DNA of 64,000 nucleotides, from NCBI RefSeq assembly GCF_010093185.1, contig NZ_PDWL01000007.1:62001-126000 (forward strand), read 5' to 3'. Each line of letters starts with the position of its first letter. Position 1 is the stretch's first letter. The translations under genes and the position numbers were made by a program. This document shows positions 8,065-18,630 of the stretch, in pieces. The notes beneath the pieces were generated by a model. The model was not told where the DNA came from. It saw nothing but the letters and a program-made list of their open reading frames with translations, and ran no database searches. Source of the DNA: Pseudoxanthomonas jiangsuensis. Lineage in GTDB: Bacteria; Pseudomonadota; Gammaproteobacteria; Xanthomonadales; Xanthomonadaceae.

Positions 8065-8877
8065 ATGCGCAAGCTCCATCTTCTCGCCCTCGCCGTCCTG
8101 CTGCCGCTGGCCGCCTGCGGCCGCGATTCCGCCCCAGCCGCCGGCGCCGCGCCCGACGACGAGGGCTTCATCGCCCGCACCACCCGCAAGGCCCTGGAAG
8201 AGGCGCGCAAGGACATCGCCGAGGGCAACGTCCGGGTGGGCGGCGGCGTCAACGATGGTGGCCTGGTCATCAACGGCGCGCGCATCGGCGCCAGCGACGG
8301 CCGCCTGCCCAGGGCCGAGATCAGCCCGCAGGGCGACCTGCTGGTCGACGGCAAGCCGGTGCCGGTGAACGCGGCCCAGCGCAAGCTGCTGCTGGAGCAC
8401 CGCGCCAACGTGATCGCCGTGGCCGAGGCCGGCATCGCCATCGGCATGCAGGGCGCGCGCCTGGGCAGCCAGGCCGCCAGCGGCGCGCTGGCCAGCGTCT
8501 TCAGCGGCAAGTCCGACGAGTTCGAGAAGCGGATGGAGGCCGAGGGCGCCAAGATCGAAGCCGAGGCGCTGAAGCTGTGCGACCACCTGTCGCCCCTGCT
8601 GTCCTCGCAGCAGGCGCTGGCCGCGGCGCTGCCGGCGTTCCAGCCCTACGCCACCCTGGAGCAGTCCGACATCGACGACTGCCGGAGCGAGCAGGCCAAG
8701 TCCGACGGCGGCAACGTCGGCCGCGAGGTCGCCCAGGCGGTGGCCCAGGCCACGGCCGAGGTCCAGGCGGCCGGTGAAGCGGCCGCGGCGGCGACCGATG
8801 CGGCCGCCACCGCGACCGCCGATTCCACCAACACCGACGCGGCGGCCGAAGCCGACGCCGCCGCGCGCAAGCAGTGA
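8065..8877 (+). CDS. DUF2884 (YggN-like) lipoprotein, paralogue of previous gene
   Basis: The lipobox LPLAAC puts the acylated cysteine at position 18, so this 270-residue protein is probably an inner- or outer-membrane lipoprotein. It shares with the preceding protein the block LPRAEISPQGDLLVDG, the AQRKLLLEHRANVIAVA helix and FQPYATLEQSDIDDC. A tail of about 60 residues rich in Ala, Thr, Glu and Asp (from about 215) is absent from the paralogue and looks disordered. It is the last gene of the ytrA operon and runs convergently toward fumC, with a 28-bp gap. Confidence 0.85.
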   Translation: MRKLHLLALAVLLPLAACGRDSAPAAGAAPDDEGFIARTTRKALEEARKDIAEGNVRVGGGVNDGGLVINGARIGASDGRLPRAEISPQGDLLVDGKPVPVNAAQRKLLLEHRANVIAVAEAGIAIGMQGARLGSQAASGALASVFSGKSDEFEKRMEAEGAKIEAEALKLCDHLSPLLSSQQALAAALPAFQPYATLEQSDIDDCRSEQAKSDGGNVGREVAQAVAQATAEVQAAGEAAAAATDAAATATADSTNTDAAAEADAAARKQ

Positions 8878-8905
8878 ACGGCCTCTTGCAGGAGCCTGGC
8901 CTGCC

Positions 8906-10417
8906 TTACCCGCCGCCGCCCGGGGTGCCGTGGATGCCGCCCTTGGCCAGCACCGCCGGATCCAGCAGGGGCGCCAGTTCCTGTCGCGGCAGGCCGGTGA
9001 CCTCCATCGCCACCTCCAGCACCGGGCGGCCTTCCTTGTAGGCCTGCTTGGCGATCGCCGCGCCCTTCTCGTAGCCGATCACCGGGTTGAGCGCGGTGAC
9101 CAGGATCGGGTTGCGGTCCAGCGCCCGCTTCACCACCTCGCCGCGCACCTTCAGCCCGGCGATCGCCGAGTCGGCCAGCAGCCGCGACACCGCCGACAGC
9201 AGCTGGATCGAGTCCAGCAGGTTGGCCGCGATCAGCGGCAGGGTGACGTTGAGCTGGAAGTTGCCGGTCTGCCCGGCGACGGTGATCGCGGTGTGGTGGC
9301 CGATCACCTGGGCGGCGGCCATGACCGTGGCCTCCGGGATCACCGGGTTGACCTTGCCCGGCATGATCGAGCTGCCCGGCTGCAGGGCCGGCAGTTCGAT
9401 CTCGCCCAGCCCGGCCAGCGGCCCGGAGTTCATCCAGCGCAGGTCGTTCGCGATCTTGATCAGGGCCACCGCCAGCGCGTTGAGCTGGCCCGACAGCTCG
9501 ACCGCGTCGTCCTGCGCGGCCAGGCCCTCGAACTTGTCCTGCGCGCTCTCGAACTTCGTGCCCGCCAGCGCCGAGAGGGCCTTGGCCGCCTTGCCACCGA
9601 AGCGCGGGTCGGCATTGATCCCGCTGCCGATGGCGGTGCCGCCCAGCGGTAGCCGGCGCAGGCGCCTGAGGCTGTCCTGGATCCGGTCTTCGGCCGACTT
9701 CAGCTGCGAGGCCCAGGCCCCGAACTCCTGGCCGAAGGTCAGCGGCATCGCATCCATCAGGTGGGTGCGGCCGGTCTTGACCACCTTGCGCAGCTCGCTG
9801 CCGCGCTTCTCGATGGTCCGGCGCAGGTGCTTGAGCGCCGGCAGCAGATCCTCGACCACGGCCAGCTGGGCCGAGACCCGGATCGCGGTGGGGACCACGT
9901 CGTTGGAGCTCTGGCCGAGGTTGACGTGGTCGTTGGGGTGGACCCTGCCCTTGCCGGCCTTGCCCGAGGCGTTCGCCAGCGCGGCGATCACCTCGTTGGC
10001 GTTCATGTTCGAGGAGGTGCCCGAGCCGGTCTGGTAGATGTCGACCGGGAAGTGGGCGTCGTGGGCGCCGGAAGCCACGTCCAGCGCGGCGGCGCGCACC
10101 GCCGCGGCCACGTTCTTCGGCAGCAGGCCCAGCCCGGCGTTGACCTCGGCCGCGGCGGCCTTGACCAGGCCCAGGGCGCGGATGAAGCCGCGCGGCATCG
10201 GCCGGCCGGAGACCGGGAAGTTCTGCACCGCGCGCTGGGTCTGCGCGCCCCACAGGGCGTCGGCGGGGACCTGCAGTTCGCCCATGCTGTCGCGTTCGAC
10301 CCGGGTCTTCGCGGCTCCGGGCCGGGATGCGCCGGAAGCCGCGGCCTTGCCGCGGGGGGACGAGGAACTGCCGGCGGCGGAAGGCTTCGCGCGGGGCCGG
10401 GCGGGGGTTTTACTCAT
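8906..10417 (-). CDS. fumC: class II fumarate hydratase with N-terminal extension
   Basis: FumC interconverts fumarate and malate in the TCA cycle as an oxygen-stable homotetramer. The superfamily signature GSSIMPGKVNP is present, as are TGSGTSSNMNANE and KTGRTHLMDA of the active site. The family core begins at about residue 38 (TRVERDSMG). The first 37 residues are a basic Ser/Ala/Pro/Arg/Lys-rich extension that usual 460-residue FumC proteins lack, giving 503 residues here. A ribosome-binding site (GGAG) sits 8 bp before the chosen ATG, which supports the long form. Aspartase shares the fold, but the sequence fits fumarase. Confidence 0.93.
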   Translation of the reverse strand: MSKTPARPRAKPSAAGSSSSPRGKAAASGASRPGAAKTRVERDSMGELQVPADALWGAQTQRAVQNFPVSGRPMPRGFIRALGLVKAAAAEVNAGLGLLPKNVAAAVRAAALDVASGAHDAHFPVDIYQTGSGTSSNMNANEVIAALANASGKAGKGRVHPNDHVNLGQSSNDVVPTAIRVSAQLAVVEDLLPALKHLRRTIEKRGSELRKVVKTGRTHLMDAMPLTFGQEFGAWASQLKSAEDRIQDSLRRLRRLPLGGTAIGSGINADPRFGGKAAKALSALAGTKFESAQDKFEGLAAQDDAVELSGQLNALAVALIKIANDLRWMNSGPLAGLGEIELPALQPGSSIMPGKVNPVIPEATVMAAAQVIGHHTAITVAGQTGNFQLNVTLPLIAANLLDSIQLLSAVSRLLADSAIAGLKVRGEVVKRALDRNPILVTALNPVIGYEKGAAIAKQAYKEGRPVLEVAMEVTGLPRQELAPLLDPAVLAKGGIHGTPGGGG

Positions 10418-12284
<1,867 letters not shown>

Positions 12285-12293
12285 GGCGCGAGC

Positions 12294-13199
12294 ATGTCCG
12301 CTTTCCGTATCCTGCCCCCCGGCCTGCTGCTCGCGGCCCTCGCCGCAGGCCACGCCCAGGCGGCGCCCGCCGCCGCGGCCCCGGCGGCACGCTGCCCGGC
12401 CGACGCCGGCTGGGACACGCCCTCGGCCCCGCACCACATCCATGGCGAGACCTGGTTCGTGGGCACCTGCGGCATCACCGCCCTGCTGCTGACCTCGCCC
12501 GAGGGCCACGTCCTGCTCGACGGCGGCACCGCCCGGGGCGCGGCGCTGATCGAAGCCAACATCCGCGCCCTGGGCTTCGACCTGCGCGATGTGCGCTACA
12601 TCGCCGGCTCGCACGAGCATTTCGACCACGCCGCCGGCATCGCCGCCCTGCAGAAGGCCAGCGGCGCCACCGTGGTCGCCCGCGCGCCGGCGGCCGAAGT
12701 GCTGCGCACCGGCCGCAGCGGCCGCGGCGACCCCCAGTACGGCGTGCTGGAAGCCTTCGACCCGCTGCCCGGCGAAGTCCGCCTGATCGGCGATGGCCAG
12801 GTGCTGGAGCTCGGTCCCCTGCGCCTGACTGCACACGCCACCCCCGGCCACACCTCCGGTAGCACCAGCTGGACCTGGCGTTCCTGCGAAGGCCAGAGCT
12901 GCGTGGACATCGCCTATGCCGACAGCCTGACCGCCATCTCCGACGACCAGTGGCGCTTCGGCGACGAGGACGCGCACCCCGGCTACCTGGCCGCGTTCCG
13001 GCGCAGCCTGGACGCGGTCGCCGGCCTGCCCTGCGACATCCTGGTCACCCCGCACCCGTCGGCCAGCGACCTGCTGGCGCGGATCGGGCCCGGCGCGGAC
13101 AAGCCGCTGGCCGCGCCCGGCGCCTGCCGGGCCTATGCCGACACGGCCCGCGAGCGCCTGGACCGGCGCCTGGCCGAGGAAGAAGCTGGCGCCCGCTGA
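12294..13199 (+). CDS. subclass B3 metallo-beta-lactamase
   Basis: The 301-residue secreted protein (signal peptide about 1-23) has all the zinc ligands of subclass B3: His107, His109, Asp111 and His112 in [10 protein letters not shown], His186 in TPGHTSGS and His254 in TPHPSAS. Other B3 hallmarks are the LLDGG strand, AYADSL and the Cys247/Cys278 pair expected to form the C-terminal disulfide. The overall pattern resembles L1 of Stenotrophomonas, including the EEAGAR ending. B3 enzymes hydrolyse penicillins, cephalosporins and carbapenems in the periplasm. It sits nine bases behind purB with no mobile-element remains, so it looks intrinsic. Actual substrate range is not shown by the sequence. 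Confidence 0.88.
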   Translation: MSAFRILPPGLLLAALAAGHAQAAPAAAAPAARCPADAGWDTPSAPHHIHGETWFVGTCGITALLLTSPEGHVLLDGGTARGAALIEANIRALGFDLRDVRYIAGSHEHFDHAAGIAALQKASGATVVARAPAAEVLRTGRSGRGDPQYGVLEAFDPLPGEVRLIGDGQVLELGPLRLTAHATPGHTSGSTSWTWRSCEGQSCVDIAYADSLTAISDDQWRFGDEDAHPGYLAAFRRSLDAVAGLPCDILVTPHPSASDLLARIGPGADKPLAAPGACRAYADTARERLDRRLAEEEAGAR

Positions 13200-13314
13200 G
13201 GGTCTTCGACGCCGACCACCTTCGACCGCCGCGGCTTGCCCGCGATCAAGCCGCCGCCACCGGGCATGGGCGACAATGGCCGCTCGCCCTGTCCGGCCAA
13301 TCCGCCCCGCACCG

Positions 13315-14556
13315 ATGAAGAACACGCCGAAGACCGCCGCCCTGCCGTTCGAGGTCCACGCCCAGGGCGACCTGCCGCTGGGCATGCCGGCCGAACGCTT
13401 CCTGCGCGACTACTGGCACAAGCGCCCGCTGCTGATCCGCGGCGCCTTCCCGGATTTCCAGACCCCGCTGATGCCCGAGGACCTGGCCGGCCTGGCCTGC
13501 GAGGAGGGCGCGCTGGCGCGGATCGTCAGCCACGACCGCAACCGCGACGGCTGGGAGCTGCGCACCGGCCCGTTCCAGGAGGAGGACTTCCCCGGCATGC
13601 CCGACCACGACTGGACCCTGCTGGTCCAGGACGTGGACAAGTGGGACCCGGACGTGGCCGCCCTGCTGGAGGCGTTCCGCTTCCTGCCGCGCTGGCGGCT
13701 CGACGACGTGATGATCAGCTTCGCCGCCACCGGCGGCTCGGTCGGCGCCCACGTCGACCATTACGACGTGTTCCTGCTGCAGGGCCTGGGTCACCGCCGC
13801 TGGCAGATCGACGCCAGCGTGGCGATGGGCCGGCCGGCGCCGGACCTGGCGTTCCGCGACGACGTGGCGATCAAGCTGCTGCGAATCTTCGAGCCCACCC
13901 ACGACTGGGTCCTGGGCCCCGGCGACATGCTCTACCTGCCGCCGCTGGTGCCGCACCACGGCGTGGCGCAGGACCCGTGCCTGACCTTCTCGGTCGGCAT
14001 GCGCGCGCCCTCGGCGTCCGAGCTGATGGGCGACTGGCTGGACGAGGTCCTGGTCGACGCCGACGAGGCGGTCCGCTACCACGACGAGGACCTGGCGGTG
14101 CCCGCCGATCCCAACGAGATCGACGTGGCGGCGATGAACCGGGTGGTCGAGGCGCTCAACGCGATCCGGATGAACGATCCCGACCGCCTCGGCGACTGGT
14201 TCGGCCGCTTCATCACCACCTACCGCGCCGCCGGCGAGGTCATGCCCGGCGCCAGGCCGCGGCCGCGGATCGAGCTGGAATGGGACCTGGACCACGGCGC
14301 GGCCCTGCAGCGCCATCCCTGGTCGCGGATGGCCTGGCGCCACCGGCACGCCGGCCAGGGCGCCACCCTGTTCTGCAGCGGCCGCTCGCTGGAACTGCCG
14401 CTGGCCGACGCCCGCCGCCTGGCCGACGCCGCCTGCCTCGACGGCGCCGCCTGGGCGGCCCTGTCCACGGCCGGGCGCGACGCCGCCTACGCCCTCTACG
14501 AGGCCGGCCACTACGCCCTGCAGGCCGACGATCCGGACGCGGACAACGGGGAATGA
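13315..14556 (+). CDS. JmjC/cupin ribosomal oxygenase (RoxA/YcfD-like)
   Basis: This is a 413-residue Fe(II)/2-oxoglutarate oxygenase. The iron triad is His146 and Asp148 in GAHVDHYDVF, with the distal His in VPHHG (214/215). The YWHKRPLLIRG start and GDMLYLPPLVPHHGVA strand are typical of the YcfD/RoxA group, which hydroxylates an arginine of ribosomal protein L16. A C-terminal winged-helix region follows the cupin. Its stop overlaps the start of the GNAT gene as ATGA, so the two are probably co-translated. The substrate here is inferred from the family. Confidence 0.88.
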   Translation: MKNTPKTAALPFEVHAQGDLPLGMPAERFLRDYWHKRPLLIRGAFPDFQTPLMPEDLAGLACEEGALARIVSHDRNRDGWELRTGPFQEEDFPGMPDHDWTLLVQDVDKWDPDVAALLEAFRFLPRWRLDDVMISFAATGGSVGAHVDHYDVFLLQGLGHRRWQIDASVAMGRPAPDLAFRDDVAIKLLRIFEPTHDWVLGPGDMLYLPPLVPHHGVAQDPCLTFSVGMRAPSASELMGDWLDEVLVDADEAVRYHDEDLAVPADPNEIDVAAMNRVVEALNAIRMNDPDRLGDWFGRFITTYRAAGEVMPGARPRPRIELEWDLDHGAALQRHPWSRMAWRHRHAGQGATLFCSGRSLELPLADARRLADAACLDGAAWAALSTAGRDAAYALYEAGHYALQADDPDADNGE

Positions 14557-15458
14557 CGAGCCCGCGCTTCACCGTCGCCGCCGCCGAGTACGCCCGCGAC
14601 CACGCGCGGCTGCATGCGCTGCGCACGACGGTGTTCGTGCACGGCCAGCGGGTGCCGGCCGGACTCGAGCGCGATGCGCTGGACCCGCTGAGCTTCCACG
14701 TCCTGGCCGAGGCCGACGACGGCACCCTGCTCGGCACCGCGCGCCTGACCCCCGAGCGCCGGATCGGGCGGATGGCGGTGCTGGAGCAGGCCCGTGGCCA
14801 CGGCATCGGCGCGGCGATGCTGGATGCGCTGGTCGCCGAGGCCCGCCGCCGCGGCTGGCCCGAGGTCGCCCTGCACGCCCAGCTTCACGCCCTGCCGTTC
14901 TACGCCCGCGCCGGCTTCGTCCCGGCCGGTCCGGTGTTCGCCGAAGCCGGGATCGAACATCGCGGCATGCACCGCCGGCTGCCCGGGGCCAGCCCGGTCG
15001 AGGACGCCGACGCCGCCGCGGCCGTGCTGGTGGCCCTGGCCAGCCATGCCCGCAGCCGCCTGGGCCTGTACAGCCGCGCCCTGGACCCGGGCCTGCTGGA
15101 CCGCGCCGACGTGCTCGAGGCCCTGCGCCGCTTTGGCGTGCGCCCGGGCGAGCGCCAGGTCCGGATCCTGCTACAGAACGCCGCCGTCCCGCAAAGAAGC
15201 GGCGCTCCGCTGCTGCCGCTGGCCCAGCGCCTGCCCAGCGTGTTCGCCTTCCGCGAGGTGCGCGAGCCGGTGGACCTCAACTACCCCTCGGCCTACGCCT
15301 TCAACGACACCGGTGGCGCCCTGTTCCGGCCGCTGGGCCACCGCTTCGACGGCGAGGGCGGGATCGAGGACGCGGCCACCGCGCGGCGCCTGCGAGGCGA
15401 GTTCGACCGGGTCTGGGAACGTTCGCGGCCCTGCGTGGAGTACCGGGCGCTGATGTAG
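14553..15458 (+). CDS. two-domain GNAT-family acetyltransferase
   Basis: The N-terminal half (about 1-150) is a GNAT domain of the ElaA-like type. It contains LRTTVFVHGQRVP, the acetyl-CoA loop EQARGHGIGAAML and FYARAGFVPAGPVFAEAGIEHRGM. The C-terminal half (about 150-301) is a separate domain that resembles a nuclease-like or phospholipase D-like tail found on such proteins in Xanthomonads (SRLGLYSRALDPGLLDRADV). The substrate is unknown. It is coupled by ATGA overlap to the oxygenase gene, so the two may modify the same target. Confidence 0.8.
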   Translation: MTSPRFTVAAAEYARDHARLHALRTTVFVHGQRVPAGLERDALDPLSFHVLAEADDGTLLGTARLTPERRIGRMAVLEQARGHGIGAAMLDALVAEARRRGWPEVALHAQLHALPFYARAGFVPAGPVFAEAGIEHRGMHRRLPGASPVEDADAAAAVLVALASHARSRLGLYSRALDPGLLDRADVLEALRRFGVRPGERQVRILLQNAAVPQRSGAPLLPLAQRLPSVFAFREVREPVDLNYPSAYAFNDTGGALFRPLGHRFDGEGGIEDAATARRLRGEFDRVWERSRPCVEYRALM

Positions 15459-15756
15459 ACGGGCGGGTGGACCGCTATCCGAAGGCACGCATCCGCAAGC
15501 ACACCGTTCAAGCCAGGCACAAGCCATGTGTCCGCCCGGGACTGTCCCGGACAAGACCCGCATCCCAGATGGCAACGAACGCCTGCGCATCCACCGGAGT
15601 GTGAACCCCGGCACGACAGGACCCTGTCGCAACAGTCCCTTAGCCCTTCGGCTAGGCCCCTCCGCGCGGCAATGGGGCTATACTTTTGCGGCTTTCAAGC
15701 CCGTGCGACGGGCACTGGGCCGCGCGGCCCGCCTCCCACCCACACCCGACCTCATC

Positions 15757-18588
15757 GTGGACAACCTACTCAAGCAGTTTGCGCAGTCATCGCAGCTCGG
15801 CAGCAATGCCGCCTTCATCGAGGACCTGTACGAGCAGTACCTGGTCTCCCCCGACAGCGTAGACCCGAAGTGGAAGGCCTACTTCGACGGGTTCAAGGGC
15901 CGCGAGGCCGGTGACGTCCCGCACTCGGCGGTGATCGCCCACGTCGCCCAGGCCGCGCGTGACGCCGCCAGCGGCACGGCGGCGGCGGCCCCGGCTGCCG
16001 GCGACGAGCGCGAGCGCAACGTCGGCCGCCTGATCACCGCCTACCGTTCGCGCGGCCACCTCGGCGCCGACATCGACCCGCTGGCGCTGACCCCGCCGAT
16101 GAACCCGCCGGACCTGGGCCTGGGCTTCCACGACCTGGCCGAGCGCGACCTGGACAGCGAGTTCAGCACCGGCGGCCTGGCCGGCCAGCCGCGGATGAAG
16201 CTGCGCGACCTGCTGGCGCGGCTGAAGGCGACCTACGCCGGCCCGATCGGCGCCGAGTTCATGCACATTCCCGAGGTCGAGCAGCGCCAGTGGCTGTACC
16301 AGCGCCTGGAGCTGGCCGGCGGCGACTACAACCTCAGCGCCGAGACCCGCCAGCGCGTGCTGGAGCGGCTGACCGCGGCCGAGGGCCTGGAACGCTACCT
16401 GCACACCAAGTACGTCGGCCAGAAGCGCTTCTCGCTGGAAGGCGGCGACTCGCTGATCCCGCTGCTGGACACGGTGATCCGCCAGTCCGGCGTGGACAAG
16501 GTCAAGGACATCGTCATCGGCATGGCCCACCGCGGCCGCCTCAACGTTCTGATCAACACCCTGGGCAAGAACCCGCGCAAGCTGTTCGACGAGTTCGAGG
16601 GCAAGTTCGAGCACGACGAGCGCGCCCATGCCGGCGACGTGAAGTACCACATGGGCTTCTCGGCCGACATCGCCACCCCGGGCGCGCCGGTGCACCTGGC
16701 CCTGGCCTTCAACCCCTCGCACCTGGAGATCGTCGACCCGGTGGTCGCCGGCTCGGTGCGTTCGCGCCAGGAGCGCCGCGGCGACGACGAGCGCCGCCAG
16801 GTGCTGCCGGTGCTGATCCACGGCGACGCGGCCTTCGCCGGCCAGGGCGTGGTGATGGAACTGTTCCAGATGTCGCAGGCGCGCGGCTTCGCCGTCGGCG
16901 GCACCGTGCACGTGGTGATCAACAACCAGGTCGGCTTCACCACCAGCAACAAGGAAGACGCGCGCTCGACCCTGTACTGCACCGACGTGGCCAAGATGGT
17001 CGGTGCGCCGGTGTTCCACGTGAACGGCGACGACCCCGAAGCGGTGGTGTTCGTGGCCAAGCTGGCCTATGAGTTCCGCCAGCAATTCAAGAAGGACGTG
17101 GTCATCGACCTGGTCTGCTACCGCCGCCACGGCCACAACGAGGCCGACGAACCGGCGGCGACCCAGCCGGTGATGTACCAGACCATCCGCAAGCACCCGA
17201 CCACCCGCGAGCTGTACGCCGCGCGCCTGGAGAAGGCCGGGGTGATCGACGCCGGCACCGCCAAGGCGCTGGTGGACGAGTACCGCAACAAGCTCGACGC
17301 CGGCGAGGTCACCACCGAGCTGGCCGCCTCCAAGCCGGAGGACTACGAGCTGACCATCGACTGGTCCAAGTACCTGTCCGGCACGCTGTCCGACGCGGTC
17401 GACACCAAGGTGAAGAAGGCCACGCTGACTCAGCTGGCCAAGATCATCAACACGATTCCTCAGGGCGTCTCGCTGCACCCGCGCGTGGCCAAGATCTACG
17501 AAGACCGCCTGAAGATGGCGGCCGGCGAGATCGGCGGCGACTGGGGCTTCGCCGAGAACCTGGCCTACGCCACCCTGCTCTCGGAAGGCTACGGCCTGCG
17601 CCTGGTCGGCCAGGACGCCGGCCGCGGCACGTTCTTCCACCGCCATGCGGTGCTGCACGACCAGAAGACCGACAGCTACTACCTGCCGCTGCGCCAGCTG
17701 GTGGAGACCCCCGAGCAGGCCACCATCATCGACTCGCTGCTCAGCGAGGAGGCGGTGATGGCGTTCGAGTACGGCTTCTCCACCACCGACCCGAACACCC
17801 TGGACATCTGGGAAGGCCAGTTCGGCGACTTCGCCAACGGCGCCCAGGTGGTGATCGACCAGTTCATCGCCTCCGGCGAGGCCAAGTGGGGCCGCATCTC
17901 CGGCCTGACCCTGCTGCTGCCGCACGGCTACGAAGGCCAGGGCCCCGAGCACAGCTCCGCGCGCCTGGAGCGCTTCCTGCAGCTGTGCGCGCTGGAGAAC
18001 ATGCTGGTCTGCGTGCCGACCACCCCGGCCCAGTGCTTCCACATGCTGCGCCGGCAGATGAAGATGAGCACGCGCAAGCCGCTGATCGTCATGTCGCCCA
18101 AGTCGCTGCTGCGCCACAAGCTGGCGGTGTCGAGCCTGGAGGAGCTGGCCAGCGGCGAGTTCCAGCACCTGATCCCGGACAGGAGCGCCGACCCGAAGAA
18201 GGTCAAGCGCGTGGTCGTGTGCTCGGGCAAGGTCTACTACGACCTGCTCGAGGACCAGCTCAAGCGCGGCCAGGACAACGTCGCCATCGTCCGCGTCGAG
18301 CAGCTGTACCCGTTCCCGCGCGAGGCGCTGTCCACGGTCCTGCAGACCTACGCCAACGCCACCGAGGTGGTCTGGTGCCAGGAGGAGCCGCAGAACCAGG
18401 GCGCCTGGTACCAGATCAAGCACCACCTGCAGGCCTGCCTGGCCAAGGGCCAGGCGCTGAGCTACGCCGGGCGCACGCGCTCGCCGTCGCCGGCGGTGGG
18501 CCACTTCGCCGACCACGTCGAAGAGCAGCTCAAGCTGGTCGCCGACGCGCTGGTCAACCCGCCCGGCAACCAGCTCGCCGCCGAATAA
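15757..18588 (+). CDS. sucA: 2-oxoglutarate dehydrogenase E1 component
   Basis: SucA is the thiamin-diphosphate-dependent E1 of the 2-oxoglutarate dehydrogenase complex. The GTG start at 15757 gives (V/M)DNLLKQFAQSSQLGSNAAFIEDLYEQYL, the normal N-terminus, and a length of 943 residues (E. coli 933). Active-site features include GMAHRGRLNVL, YRRHGHNEADE and HSSARLERFLQL. A -10-like TATACT lies at 15679-15684 without a clear -35, and there is no strong ribosome-binding site before the GTG. It heads the sucA-sucB-lpd operon. The 298 bp upstream hold no gene, only small GC hairpins. Confidence 0.96.
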   Translation: MDNLLKQFAQSSQLGSNAAFIEDLYEQYLVSPDSVDPKWKAYFDGFKGREAGDVPHSAVIAHVAQAARDAASGTAAAAPAAGDERERNVGRLITAYRSRGHLGADIDPLALTPPMNPPDLGLGFHDLAERDLDSEFSTGGLAGQPRMKLRDLLARLKATYAGPIGAEFMHIPEVEQRQWLYQRLELAGGDYNLSAETRQRVLERLTAAEGLERYLHTKYVGQKRFSLEGGDSLIPLLDTVIRQSGVDKVKDIVIGMAHRGRLNVLINTLGKNPRKLFDEFEGKFEHDERAHAGDVKYHMGFSADIATPGAPVHLALAFNPSHLEIVDPVVAGSVRSRQERRGDDERRQVLPVLIHGDAAFAGQGVVMELFQMSQARGFAVGGTVHVVINNQVGFTTSNKEDARSTLYCTDVAKMVGAPVFHVNGDDPEAVVFVAKLAYEFRQQFKKDVVIDLVCYRRHGHNEADEPAATQPVMYQTIRKHPTTRELYAARLEKAGVIDAGTAKALVDEYRNKLDAGEVTTELAASKPEDYELTIDWSKYLSGTLSDAVDTKVKKATLTQLAKIINTIPQGVSLHPRVAKIYEDRLKMAAGEIGGDWGFAENLAYATLLSEGYGLRLVGQDAGRGTFFHRHAVLHDQKTDSYYLPLRQLVETPEQATIIDSLLSEEAVMAFEYGFSTTDPNTLDIWEGQFGDFANGAQVVIDQFIASGEAKWGRISGLTLLLPHGYEGQGPEHSSARLERFLQLCALENMLVCVPTTPAQCFHMLRRQMKMSTRKPLIVMSPKSLLRHKLAVSSLEELASGEFQHLIPDRSADPKKVKRVVVCSGKVYYDLLEDQLKRGQDNVAIVRVEQLYPFPREALSTVLQTYANATEVVWCQEEPQNQGAWYQIKHHLQACLAKGQALSYAGRTRSPSPAVGHFADHVEEQLKLVADALVNPPGNQLAAE

Positions 18589-18630
18589 TCCTTCGCCCCA
18601 CGAAACGCACAACGAATCAAGGACGCCCTC

